NCBI RefSeq assembly: GCF_002994745.2
Contig: NC_037093.1
Location: forward strand, 46,976,384 to 47,040,383
DNA: 64,000 bases
Reading direction: 5' to 3'
From: Rosa chinensis
Taxonomy: Eukaryota > Streptophyta > Magnoliopsida > Rosales > Rosaceae
Position 1 is the stretch's first letter. The number at the start of each line of letters is the position of its first letter. The notes under the pieces were generated by a model. The model worked only from the letters and a program-made list of their open reading frames with translations. It did no database searches and was not told the DNA's origin. The position numbers were made by a program, and so were the translations under genes. This document shows positions 35,164-46,087 of this stretch, in pieces.

Positions 35164-36868
35164 GCTACTTGAAGACACCAAGCCTTAATAATGCTCGGCT
35201 TTGGTTTGCACTGAAGCCTAGTCAAAGTTATGAGCCTAGTGATGACTATTTACAATGAAGTAGAAAGTGTCACCGAAAATGTAATTTGCATTTCTAATAA
35301 CTAAAGTGCAAGAATTTAAATGAAAACTCAAATAACAACTAAATTAAATAAAGTAATGCAAAGTAAGAAATGAATATAAATTGGGGATTGGTAGCTAGGG
35401 ATGAATTCTAACCCTAATTCAATGCTCTAGATGGTAATTTGATTTAGATGCAATTTATTAAAGATGGTAGAGGGCGTACCCAAGGCTTTTCAAGGCTCAA
35501 GGGCCGAAATTCCCTTTCATGGTATTCCTACTCCGGTTCAAGGGCCGTAAGAACTCACTTGACATGAATTAAAGCCGGTTCAAGGGTCACTAATTCACAT
35601 CAAGAGGCCTATAGTTCGAGGAATTAGGCAACCAAGCTCACCATAATTACGATCAAGCTAATCATGTAGTGAACCATGTTTGTACTTCCCACAAAAATTA
35701 AATCGGGGTTCTAGCTCTAAAATCTAAGGATGTCATCCCCTAAATTTTTATCTAGACTTAATAAAACACATACCCAAGAGTTGACAATTCCTGAGCATGC
35801 ATTCTAATCAATTATCACAAAATACAAGCATCCAATAGTTAACAAATTCCATATATAAATTAAATTAAGCATCCATTACATCAAATTTGGATTAGGGCAC
35901 ACAACCCTAACCCCTAACAACAAAACTACTCGCTACCCATCGCCAAACTAACATCAAAATACATAATTTAAAGAGGAACAAAGTGAAGAGAAGTAGGAGT
36001 AACAAGAACAAGCCACAAATTGCTATAAAACAATTATGACTAGCCTTGATTTATGGCTCCCCACTTTTACCCAAACTTGATAGTGATGAAGCTTTTGATG
36101 CTTGGGCTTCCCCTTTGAATCTTGTGAAATTGATGAGAAGATAGAATTTTAGTGAGGTGGATCTTGGTGAGGAGAAGAAAATATGAGAAGAAATAATCTT
36201 GGTGAGGTGGTATGGATCTTGGTGAGGAGAAGAAAAGATGGAAAAAATGGAAGACAACAGTGGGTATGAGAGCAGCGCAAAGGCTGCCCTCCTTTTGGTG
36301 GTGCGGCGGTGCTGTTCTTGTGAGGTGAGGTTGAGATCGTCTCCCCTCGAAGAAGGAGAATGGGTGCTGCTTTATTAATTGTGGTCGTGGTCTAGAGGAG
36401 GGATAAGGATATGGGTGAGGTGTCAGCACCTAATTGGATGTAGAAAAATGAAAGCAGATCAAACCATATGCTAGCGCGTGAAAGAGAAAATGATGAAGAA
36501 TGGCTAGCTGCACGTGGGGGATAGCTTAATGCCTTAATTCCACCTTGTTTAATTAAAGCAATTTAGTTTAAATAAATGTTAAGCTGCCACACTCTCAATT
36601 AAACTAATATTTAATTAGTTTAATTCATTTCCCTTTTCATTTATCTCATTTCTTCATTTCCATGATATCGACTCGTGGTTGACTCTTTGTCTTTTTGTCG
36701 AAAACTCAATTTTGCTCCAATTTTACATCATTTCCTCACGTTTCCTCAATTCCGCTTATTTCCTACAAAATAAATAAAAATACATTAATTACATAATAAT
36801 TGACTCGAAGATTAGCTTAGTTATAGTATTTTAGATAGAATTAAGTGCATAAAAATGCGTGTAATCAG
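34971..36868 (-). mobile_element. Non-coding ~1.9 kb insertion inside copia RT
   Basis: Copia coding stops near 34970 and resumes at 36869 (VGKVCKLKKSLYGLKQ). The insert begins TGATACATATCTACGCAAGC and ends GCGTGTAATCA. Read in reverse, its left end (GATACGTACGCTTGCGTAG) resembles a leader next to other plant LTR elements and the phrase near 1340. It contains a poly-A/(TA)n tract at 35107-35160 and no supported gene. It could be a large derivative lacking genes; target duplication not found. Confidence 0.5.
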
Positions 36869-37975
36869 GTTGGTAAAGTGTGTAAGTTGAAAAAGTCGTT
36901 ATATGGATTGAAGCAGCCTCTAAGAGCTTGGTTTGGGAGATTCTCCAAATCAATTAGAGTCTTTGGATACAAACAAAGCAATTCTGATCATACTTTGTTC
37001 GTCAAGCGCAATTGTGGTAAGATTACAGCTCTGATAGTATATGTTGATGATATGATTGTCACACAGGATGATCCAAAGGAGATGGAGGATTTGCAAAGAT
37101 ATCTTCTGAAAGAGTTTGAGAAAGGATCTTGGACAGTTGAAGTACTTTATAGGCATTGAAGTCGCAAGATCAAGGAAGGGAATTTCTTTATCACAGAGAA
37201 AGTATGTCCTTGATTTGTTAGCTGAAACTGGAATGCTAGATTGCAGACCGATTGAAACACCAATTGAGATGAACCACAAGCTTGCCATTTACCCTGATCA
37301 AGTCTCGATTGACAAATGAAGGTATCAACGTCTAGTAGGGAGAATAATTTATCTCTCTCATACTAGACCTAACATTGCTTATGTTATTAGTGTGGTCAGT
37401 CAGTTCATGTAGTGTCCTAGCGAAGAGCACATGGATGCAGTGCATTGTATTTTAAAGTATTTGAAGTTGGCACCAATAAGGGTTTATTGTTTGGAAAAAA
37501 AGGATGAGCTGGAAGTTGTAGGATACACAAATGTAGACTGGGCTGGTGATAAGACTAACCGACGTTCTACGTTTGGGTACTTCACTTTTGTTGGAGGAAA
37601 CCTTGTTACTTAGCGCAGTAAGAAACAAAAAGTTATTGCTATGTCAAGTGCAGAAGCAGAATTTCAAGGTATGGCACATGGAGTATGTGAGATGTTGTGG
37701 ATTTGTAACATTCTGAAAGAATGTTTTAAACTCAAAAATCCTATGGACTTGCATTGTGATAATACAGCTACCAGTGAAATTGCTCATAATCCAGTTCAGC
37801 ACGAGCAAGTTAAACATGTGGAAGTCGATCATCACTTTATTAAGGAGACTCTCGATAGGAAAATATTTTGCTTCCTTTTTGTATCCTCAAAAAAATAGCA
37901 GCAGATGTCCTTACTAAAGGAGTATCGAGGAGAGTGTTTGACAGCTCAATTGACAAGTTGGGCATGATTGACATC
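36869..37975 (+). pseudogene. Copia 1 reverse transcriptase C-terminus and RNase H, broken
   Basis: Contains KKSLYGLKQPLRAWF, the active-site block YVDDMIV (about 37039), then after a frame change DLGQLKYFIGIEVARS, a YQRLVG..YLSHTRPNIAY block, NVDWAGDKTNRRSTFGY and the RNase H blocks MSSAEAEFQ and HCDNTATSEIAHNPVQHERT-like (here HEQVKHVEVDHHF). Stops lie at 37317, in the QFM.CPSEEH block and in the VT.RSKKQ block. The 3' end is cut by the gypsy insertion at 37976; the last codons lie beyond it, before 46642. Confidence 0.9.
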
Positions 37976-38491
37976 TGTTAATGTTTAAAAGTCCGACGGT
38001 AGCTGAACCTTCATTAACGCTGATCCGACTGGCGGGTCGATACTTGCGATGTTCTTAAAGCTTTCGCTATCTGTCAAATAAAACACACTGGGACGTCAGA
38101 GGGAGACCGCGTTGGGCGGTCTTCGACTCTTCGATGCCTAAGTTAGTCCATGTATTTATGTTGACAGAGTAACAATAGGTAAATATGGAATGCTCTCCTA
38201 ATGAGGAGAGAGGAGAGAACCTTTTATGGGTGGGGAAGAGGTTGACCTTCTCTTTGTTTTCGATGTGGGACTGATATGCTTCAGTTCCCTTTTCAGAAGC
38301 CTCTGATGCCATCTTGGCGCGGCGCGTGGCGGCGCGTCGGCGGCGATCTGGAGGTGGTCCGACGTTGAGGCTGTAGCCCGTCTGGCAGTGTGTCTGCATG
38401 TCATTCCTTTGGTTGGAATTAGTACCTCTGGCGGTACAATGAGCGTGGCCCATTATAGCTAATTATGCTTACAAATGTACATGTATGTACA
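37976..38491 (-). repeat. Left (3') LTR of the Tat element
   Basis: 516 bp, nearly identical to the right LTR. The adjacent 38492-38510 on the minus strand is purine-rich (GGGGACTTGGGGGACT), fitting a polypurine tract. Confidence 0.92.
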
Positions 38492-38510
38492 AGTCCCCCA
38501 AGTCCCCAGT

Positions 38511-39085
38511 CAAGGAGGGCAATCTTGGTTGGGGAGTTGTTCGGCGGTTTGAAGCGTTTTATTCCGCTAGACTTTGCAAGAGCATAATTAGCGTCAGTGC
38601 GTTGTCAACCGTTGGTTTTACTGAGCAAACGCTTTATACCCTTTCGGGTGGGCCCCTGCTGGGCCCCCCGGGGAGTCCCCCACTCCCCGGCGAAGATAGA
38701 CCTCCGGATGGTCGGCAAATTGTTTGTTGAGGGGGAGCTGCCGGAGCAGAGGGTGTTGGGTAGCGAGCCCAATGTGTAGCACCCAAATGACGGGGGTCAA
38801 CGTGCCTGATCAGGGCCGTCGTAGACTATTGACTAGTCCCCGTGTCCTGTAGGGACGGTCTGACGGTAACGCCGCGTGGCGGTCGTTGTCAAAGTGAGGC
38901 GTGGCCTCGGGATTCGCAGTTTGGCGGGTATCCCCCCGCTAAATGTAGCAGGAAGCAGCGTCCGGTAGACGTGCCTGGCGGTATCTTGTTTGAACGATGT
39001 TGCGTTGAACAAAGCACGCAGTTTGCTAGTTGAAAAGGGGGGTTCCGCCAGAGGTGTATAGCGGAAGATACCCCGCTTGCATGAT
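38511..39085. other. Tat element 3' non-coding region
   Basis: GC-rich, with no motif-bearing frame. It lies between the polypurine tract and the tandem array. Confidence 0.5.
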
Positions 39086-39878
39086 GGCTAGGGAGAAGCT
39101 CTGCTGACGGGGTTTCGCTCAGCGGAGACTTCGTCATCTGAAAGATGACAAGGGAGAAGTTCCGCTGGCGGGGTTTCGCTCAGCGGAGACTTCGTCACTT
39201 GGAAGATGACAAGGGAGAAGTTCCGCTGGTGGGGTTTCGCTCAGAGGAGACTTCGTCACTTGGAGGATGACAAGGGAGAAGTTCCGCTGGCGGGGTTTCG
39301 CTCAGCGGAGACTTCGTCACTTGGAGGGTGACAAAGGGGAAGTTCCGCTGGCGGGGTTTCACTCAGCGGAGACTTCGTCACTTGGAGGATGACAAAGGAG
39401 AAGTTCCGCTGGCGGGGTTTCGCTCAGTGGAGACTTCGTCACTTGGAGGGTGACAAAGGGGAAGTTCCGTTGGCGGGGTTTCGCTCAGCGGAGACTTCGT
39501 CACTTGGAGGATGACAAGGGAGAAGTTCCGCTGGCGGGGTTTTGCTCAGCAGAGACTTCGTCACTTGGAGGATGACAAGGGAGAAGTTCCGCTGGCGGGG
39601 TTTCGCTCAGGGGAGACTTCGTCACTTGGAGGATGACAAAGGAGAAGTTCCGCTGGCGGGGTTTCGCTCAGCGGAGACTTCGTCACTTGGAGGGTGACAA
39701 AGGGGAAGTTCCGCTGGCGGGGTTTCGCTCAGCGGAGACTTCGTCACTTGAACGATGACAAGGGAGAAGTTCCGCTGGCGGGGTTTCGCTCAGCGGAGAC
39801 TTCGTCACTTGGAAGATGACAAGGGAGAAGTTCCGCTGGCGGGGTTTCGCTCAGTGGAGACTTCGTTACTTGGAGGAG
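39086..39878. repeat. 61-bp tandem array, ~13 units
   Basis: A unit containing GGGAGAAGTTCCGCTGGCGG and CTCAGCGGAGACTTCGTCAC recurs at an exact 61-bp period (starts near 39086, 39147, 39208, and so on to 39818). Variants are mostly single substitutions (for example GATGAC/GGTGAC, AGGGAG/AGGGGA). It lies in the 3' untranslated region of the Tat element. Such hypervariable 3' arrays are known from Tat/Ogre-type elements and can seed satellites. Confidence 0.95.
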
Positions 39879-40137
39879 TCATCCTAGTGGTTACTTCCAC
39901 CAGACGCTTCGTTTGGTGGTGGTTGACACGTGTCTAACCCGCAGGGGGTTAGCGTGCGGAGGCTTGTCCCCTAAGCCTGGCCGTACGTCTTCTCGCCATA
40001 ATGACAGTAATTATGGATTTCGCAACCGAAGCGACGCCTCTGTTAATCCGGGTAGTAAGTGGAGGCCTGTGACACGTGTACGGCTGTCGTGTGATGCCGT
40101 TTTTTTTAGCGGACGGCGGAGAACGCGCTGATGTTGA

Positions 40138-40662
40138 CATAAAAGGGGGGGAAACCCAGCGAGATTTGACACTTTGGTAAAAGCTTCAAACTCACAGTCG
40201 TGTTTTGGTTGCTCTGCCTGTCCGAGACCGAAGAAAGAGGTTGCCAAAGCCTGGAGATACCGTTCCCGGAGAAACGACGATAGCACCCCCGAAGATTGCT
40301 GTGCACCATCGTAACGTAGGCTTCACCACCGAGGTTGGTATCTGGATTTCATTTTTCCTGTTTTATTGGATCTGCTATTTTCTGGGTTTTGTTGTTTTTG
40401 TCTTTTTGGGATGATTCCTGTTTTTTCTTTGGCGTGTTCCGAGGTGTAAAATGAGATTTTGGGGGGGGGGGGGGGGTTGGATTTTGGTGGTTGGCAAAGA
40501 CTTGGTGTTTGGGGATTTGTTAGATGGTCGAATCTGGGTTGAGTGCGTTTGTTCCTACTTTAGGATTTTATGGGTTTTGCTCTTGATGCCCTTGGCTATA
40601 ACTGATGTAAGAATAGGCTAGATCTGTGTTTGTGCTAACTGGTGTGGGTTTTAGGGTTTGGG
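40138..40662 (+). promoter_or_regulatory. Probable leader/promoter of the Tat antisense ORF
   Basis: An ACATAAAAGG TATA-like site lies at about 40136-40145. A donor-like GAG/GTTGGTATC near 40333 and an acceptor-like GGTTTTAG just before the ATG at 40663 suggest a spliced leader. A run of 16 G lies at 40461-40476. Assignment is inference. Confidence 0.4.
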
Positions 40663-43383
40663 ATGGCTAACGTCATAGAGATTTCGAGCAGTGAGGATTC
40701 CGGGTCTGACGTGTCGTTCAGCGCGGGGGATAGGATTTTTATTGATTCGTTGCGTCCGTCTGCCCATGCAGGAACCTCACTGCCAGAACCGCTAGAGGTT
40801 GAGCCACTACAGACCATACCTTGGGAAGTAGCTATGGGTGGTGGTCCGTGTCCAGAGAGCTCTAGGGCGGGTGAGGCCACTGCTGCCAAAGCTAGGCGCG
40901 ACGAGCGTTTGGCGAGCCATAGTGCTGCCAGCGGCTCTGCTGGGGAAGAAGAAGCAGCGGGGCAGAATGCTGAGTCAGCGTGGTTCCTCCAGGATGGCAC
41001 CGCCGTCGACGAGGCAGGAGGGAGGATGAATTCCGCCGCTGTCACTCGAATGAAGCAGACGTTTCGGTTGCCTGGCTCGGTGAAGCTCCGCCCGCCGACG
41101 GTGTATGAGAAGGCGTCGATTCTCCCAGTGGGATTTGCGGCGGTGCATGAGGCGATATTCCGCCAAGGAGTGACACTTCCGCTGGTGCCGAATCTCCAAA
41201 TACTGGTGTGCGAATTTGGCCTTGCCTTCGGTCAGATTTGCCCCAACATGTGGCGGCTAATGTTGGCAATGAACTCACTGTGGCGGTTGTCCGGGTGCGA
41301 GGGACCTACTGTGGCGGAAGTGCTTCACTTCTACGAGCTGGTGTACGTGAAGCGCCGAGGTTGCAGAGGGCAAGTGAACCTGAGCCGCCGTCAGGGAGCA
41401 CCCAAACTGATCGAGAATCTGAGGGACTCAATGTCCTACTGGCGGGGGACCTTATGCGTCGCCACAGAGGGTTGGGAGTATCACGCCAGGTCGAACGAGG
41501 GAGGGCCGACATTTAAGATTAAGTCGGAGTTCCAACCCATCCGAGGTTGGTAACCGGTTTCCGCTGGACGTAGATGGCGGGTTAATGTATTTGTAGACTT
41601 TGTATCCTTACTAACGATTACTGTGTTTGTGCAGCGGGACTGCGGTATACCCTAACGCGCGAAGAGGAGTGTCGCGTAGCGAGGATCAGAGGTTGCTGGC
41701 GGAACCGCAATTTGTTGGACTTCCGGCTTCTGACCGGTTGGGAGTTACTAGTCGAACAGCGGCTAACTCGCTCCGTTGGTGAGACATCTCCGCCAGACCG
41801 CTTTTTATTTTTTGTTTTTTTTTTGTGACAAGTGATCCGGACTGACGGGTTTTTTTTTTTTTTTAGAAACCCCGCCGGGTAACAAAGCGAGTCGCGACGC
41901 CTTTGAAAAAGCAATGGACCGCGCGGAGATAGACAATTTTCTGGAGACCATGTACGCCGAGGGGCTGGCGGCCCAGAAGACGCTGGTGAACCCCGAGACA
42001 CTGGCGCTGAGCCAGTCCGAGGTTCCGGTGGTGCTGCCAATGCCGCACCACTCCCATCTTGGTGAGGATGGTCTGCCGGTAGTGTAGGCGGGGACCCAAG
42101 TGGCCGGCGGGGAGAGGGGAAGCGCTGTACAGGGGCAACAGAAGGAGCGGATGCCTGCCAATAGGCGTGGCCCCCAAAAGGAGAAGGTGGAGCCACCGGC
42201 GGAAACTGTCACTGTGCCAAGGGAGGAGCCGCCTGTGAGGACGAGGAGGACCGCCGCGGCGAACCAAAGGGCGCTGGAGAGAAAACGTCGGCAGGTTGAC
42301 TCTCCTTCTGAGGAAGAGGGGGAGGAGGTGGAGGTGATCGGGGCCCGCCGACAGAAGAAGGCCTGACAAGCTCCGTCAAAAACTGTTGCGGTGGAGGGAG
42401 AGGCGCCCGCCGCTAGTGAGCTGGACTCGTTCACCGAGTATGCTGCGTTCATGACAGATGGTGAGCGGGAGTTCCTCTTCCATCTATGCGAACGGCTAGG
42501 GTTCGATGGCCTGGCGGGTATCTCGCGCCCCACCGCAATTGACCAATCGCCCTTCAGCTCGGCGTTTGGTCAAATATCGGCGGGACTGCATGACATGTTC
42601 GTGGCGGCGTCAAAGCAGCCCTTGGTCGAGGGGGAGCTCAGGGAGGAAATCCAAGGTCTGCAGGGGGAGTTGGCGGAGGCGAAGGAGCAACTGGCGGAGG
42701 TAGAGCGGGGGCTGGCCAAGGCGGAATGTGACTATGCCGACGTCCGCGGTAAGCTCAACGTAGCCATCGAGCGGGACTTGGAGAGGAATGAATATGTCTC
42801 CAAGTTGGAGCAGGACATCGCCCTGCTGTAGGAGCGGATAGGCGCCAAGGACAAAAAACTCATTGTTGTGCAGCGGGAGTCCGCCGCCAGAATGACTGAG
42901 GTGAAGCGGCTGGAGGGTGAGGTTACCCGCCTGAGGGCTGAAGGGAGTACCGCCGCGGCCGCCGCCGTTGAAGCATTCAAGCAGTCGGCTGAGTTTAAGA
43001 AGGCGATGATCGAGTCAGCGAAGGCTGGAGCCGTAGCAAACATAGACATGCTGAAGCGGAAGGGCGCCATCGACTTCGCCAAAGCGTCACAGCCTGAAGT
43101 GCCGCCGGCTAAGAGTACCCCGCTGGAGAAAGATGCCGTGCCTGCCCCAACGGGAGGCGCCCGGTCAGGCAGTGGAGAAAGTGGCGCACACCCGGCGGAA
43201 GGGTCCCAGCAGACTCCCCACCCCACCCCGTCGGAGGTGTCGCGTGCTGGATTCCTAGCGGCGCACACCCGGGCGGACGGCACCATAGAGACCCCAAGTC
43301 CGTCGGCGCAAGGGTCCGATCAAACGAGTCGAGCGATTGTGCCGCCGCCTGCTGAAGCAGAAGGTGCCGAGGGCAACCCCTGA
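40663..43383 (+). pseudogene. Antisense extra ORF of the Tat element ('putative gypsy-type transposase' family)
   Basis: It runs opposite to pol. Exons 40663-41545, 41635-41778 and 41867-43383 join in phase with GT..AG introns. The N-terminus is Ser/Asp-rich (MANVIEISSSEDSGSDVSF). The middle has the family block FRQGVTLPLVPNLQILVCEF, FGLAFGQICPNMWRLM and FYELVYVKRRG, typical of the plant domain annotated as 'putative plant transposon / gypsy-type transposase'. The C-terminal half is a coiled coil rich in Glu, Ala and Arg (about 42620-43060). Three in-frame stops (TAG 42085, TGA 42364, TAG 42829) interrupt exon 3, but no frameshift does. Additional antisense ORFs are a known trait of Tat elements; their function is not established. 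Confidence 0.82.
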
Positions 43384-43799
43384 AGCCAGCTGGGACCACA
43401 CTAGACTGTCTTAGTTTTTTTTTTTTATATATATATAGCCGCTGAGGCATGACAATTTGTAATGAATGTTGCGAAATGGAATGAAGTATTGAATTGGTGT
43501 TTGCTATGATGTGTTTGTACTGCTAGCACTTTGAGTCGTTTTGTCCATCAATGAAACATTAAAGGAATTAAGATTGGTCCAAGTGCACCGTGTAGCGGAC
43601 GAGGTCCGCTGACGATTGTTGGCGTTGCCAGTTGCCCTCAGTGCTAGACTTGGTAACAATGGTTTGAATAATTCCTCGTTTCATTGATAGCTGATTGACC
43701 AGTGTACAAAAGTGGGGTAGTACCCGTTGGGTAGCTTCCCTTAGCTAAATATTGAACAAAAATTTAGCTAAGTCAAGATGCTCCTGGGTAGCGGTCTGA
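43384..43799. other. Spacer between convergent antisense ORF and pol
   Basis: Contains a poly-T/TATATATATA tract near 43413-43436. The rest has no supported feature. It would serve as 3' region for both convergent genes. Confidence 0.45.
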
Positions 43800-46087
43800 C
43801 TATTTGTAGTAATACTGAAGGTGTTCGGTATTCCAAGGGCGGGTCGACGTGACGCCATCCTTGTCCATTAAGTAGAAGGTGCCTGGGCTAACGACTTCCA
43901 CAATTTTGTACGGGCCTTCCCAAGTTGGGCGGAGTTTTGTTGGTGGCGGAATAACTTCCTTCATTACCCAGTCCCCCATTGGAGGTTCCGGGCCTTGACT
44001 CTGGCGTTGTAGAAACGCGATACCAGCCTTTTGTTTTGCAAGTTGTGCAAATGGGCCCTATGTCTTTTCTCTTCTAGGAGGTCCATGTCCAAGTTGACAC
44101 CGTCGTTGTTGGTGTCTGGGCAGTAACCTTCGACCCTAGCGGTAGGCTGAGTTACTTCAATAGGCAGGACCGCCTCCGTGCCGAACATCATACAGAAAGG
44201 AGTTTCGCCGGTGGCGGTAGTTGGAGTTGTCCGGATGGCCCATAGGACTTCTGGAAGCTTCTCCGCCCACAAACCCTTGGCGTCGTCGAGCTTCTTTTTT
44301 AGCAGCTTCTTGATTATTTTGTTTGCTGCTTCGACTTGGCCGTTTGTTTGGGGGTGGGCGACGGATGCAAAACTTAACTTGGTGCCCAAGTTGGCGGTGA
44401 ACGATATGAGTTCTTTGTTGTTGAACTGTGTACCGTTGTCCGTAATGATTGTATGTGGGACACCATAGCGGCAGTAGATGTTCTTCCAGAGAAATCGAAT
44501 GACCTTGGTGGTAGTGATTGCCGTCAGTGGTTCCGCCTCTATCCACTTGCTGTTGCAGTCGATGGCGACGATGATGTACTTGAACTGGCCCTTGGCGGTC
44601 TGGAACCTTCCCATCAAATCGAGGCCCCACGTGGAGTGAATCCAAGGGCCGATGATAATTGACAGTGGTTCTGCCGGTGCAAGTGGGAGATCTGCAAACT
44701 GTTGGCATTTGTGGCAAGACCTCGAAATTTGCCGGGCGTCATCGCCAAGTGTGGGCCAGAAGTAGCCCTGTCGCAATGTGCGATTGGCCAAGGATCTGGC
44801 GCTTGAGTGGTTTCCACATTCTCCGCAGTGGATTTCCGCTAGGACGACCCTTCCCTCCTCTGGGGTTAGACAACGGAGGTTGGGATGGGTGAATCCTTGG
44901 CGATAAAGTTTTCCATTCTGGATGTTGTAGCGGGTTGCTCTCCGCTTGAGCTGTCTTGCCTGGACCTTATCTTCTGGCAGTGTGCCGCTACGTTTGTATG
45001 CGATGATTTCGTCCATCCAGCTGGGGTTGACTTCAATGTTGAAGATTTCCGCCAGGGTCTTTGTGATGCTTGGCTTGTCAAGGTATTCCACCCTTGTGTG
45101 CGCTAGACTCGGCTGTGGCTGGGCGGTAGCCAGTCTCGCCAGTGAATCAGCCTTGGCGTTCTTTTCCCTGGGGATTTGTGTGATGTTGTGAAATTTGAAC
45201 TTTTTTAGCAAAGTTATGACATACCCCAAATATGCCGCTAACTGCTGGTCCTTGGCCTGGAAGCTGCTGTTGACCTGGTTAATGACTAACTGAGAGTCGC
45301 TGAATATGTTGACGCTGTCAGCCCCTGAGTCAATGGCAAGTAGCAGACCGGCGATGAGTGCCTCATACTCTGCCATGTTGTTTGAAGCTTTGAAGTTGAA
45401 TTTCAACGCGTACTCCGCGTTTAGTCCCCCGGGTCCTATTAAGATGACTCCGGTGCCGCTGGCCTTGGCGCTGGCGGAGCCGTCCACATACAGGTTCCAA
45501 TGTGACTGTAGGGGATTTGCCTCTTCAACTGTTACCCTTTGTGTTCCGGGACCTGTCTCAGTGCCGGGTTCCGGCTGACTCTCGGTGAGTTCAGCGATGA
45601 AGTCCGCCACTGCCTGGCCCTTCATGGCGGTTCTTGGCCTGTATTCTATGTCGAACTCGCTGAGCTCAATGGCCCACTTGCTAAGGCGCCCCGAGTGTTC
45701 AGGATTCTGCATCACTTGCCTCAGCGGCTGATTGGTTAAGACATGGACCGTGTGAGCCTGGAAGTATTGGCGGAGACGTCTGGCGGCAACGATAAGTGCG
45801 ATGGCCAGTTGCTCCAAGGGAGGATATCTTGTTTCTGCTCCGTTCATGCCTCGGCCGGCGTAGAACACTGGGAGTTCATCTTGGCCTTCCCGTCGGACAA
45901 TGGCGCAACTTATCGCCGATGCCGATACTGCTAGGTATATGAATAGTATTTCTCCTTGCACGGGGACAGAGAGGAGAGGGACTGCCGCCAGGTATTCCTT
46001 CAGGCCTTGGAACGCCGCCTGACATTCTGGGTTCCAGTCGATGACTTTCTTGTGAGTTGTGGGTTCGATTCCCACAGACGGCGCCAA
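43800..46087 (-). pseudogene. Tat pol remnant: RT tail, two RNase H domains, integrase
   Basis: Open from the primer site to 43964 and then, after a frame change near 43985, to a stop at 43800-43802. The N-terminus is formed by primer-site sequence running straight into the RT/RNase H junction (CQAAFQGLKEYL). The first RNase H-like domain has the block YPPLEQLAIALIVAARRLR and the second has LYVDGSASAKASGTGVILIG and NNMAEYEALIAGL. Integrase follows with its zinc finger (H..H..CHKCQQF), catalytic DLMGRF, TDNGTQFNN and VEAANKIIKKLL blocks. Dual RNase H is the Tat signature. Without gag, protease and RT core it is not autonomous. Confidence 0.9.
46049..46087 (-). promoter_or_regulatory. Primer-binding site with extended tRNA-like match
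   Basis: On the plus strand the DNA reads like a tRNA 3' end: a T-stem GTGGG (46059-46063), loop TTCGATT, CCCAC (46071-46075), acceptor strand AGACGGC, discriminator G and CCA (46084-46086), one base before the LTR. The match extends upstream to CTTGTGAGTT, beyond a normal ~18-nt primer site. From memory it resembles a tRNA-Lys(CUU) 3' half; the identity is unproven. Confidence 0.7.

Noticed and set aside
36051..36429. Minus-strand frames in the 1.9 kb insertion
   Set aside because: Low-complexity Ser/Pro/His translations of simple sequence, no motif or splice support.
39086..39878. CRISPR-like array
   Set aside because: Units are directly adjacent 61-bp repeats without unique spacers, in a plant retrotransposon.
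41618..42533. Long minus-strand ORFs opposite the Tat antisense gene
   Set aside because: Ser/Pro-rich shadows of a GC-rich coding strand, crossing an intron and lacking motifs.
44157..45939. ORFs overlapping the Tat integrase/RNase H region on either strand
   Set aside because: Shadows of the pol frame; no family motifs.
46049..46086. Possible tRNA gene
   Set aside because: Only a 3' half is present and it abuts the LTR exactly where a primer-binding site belongs.
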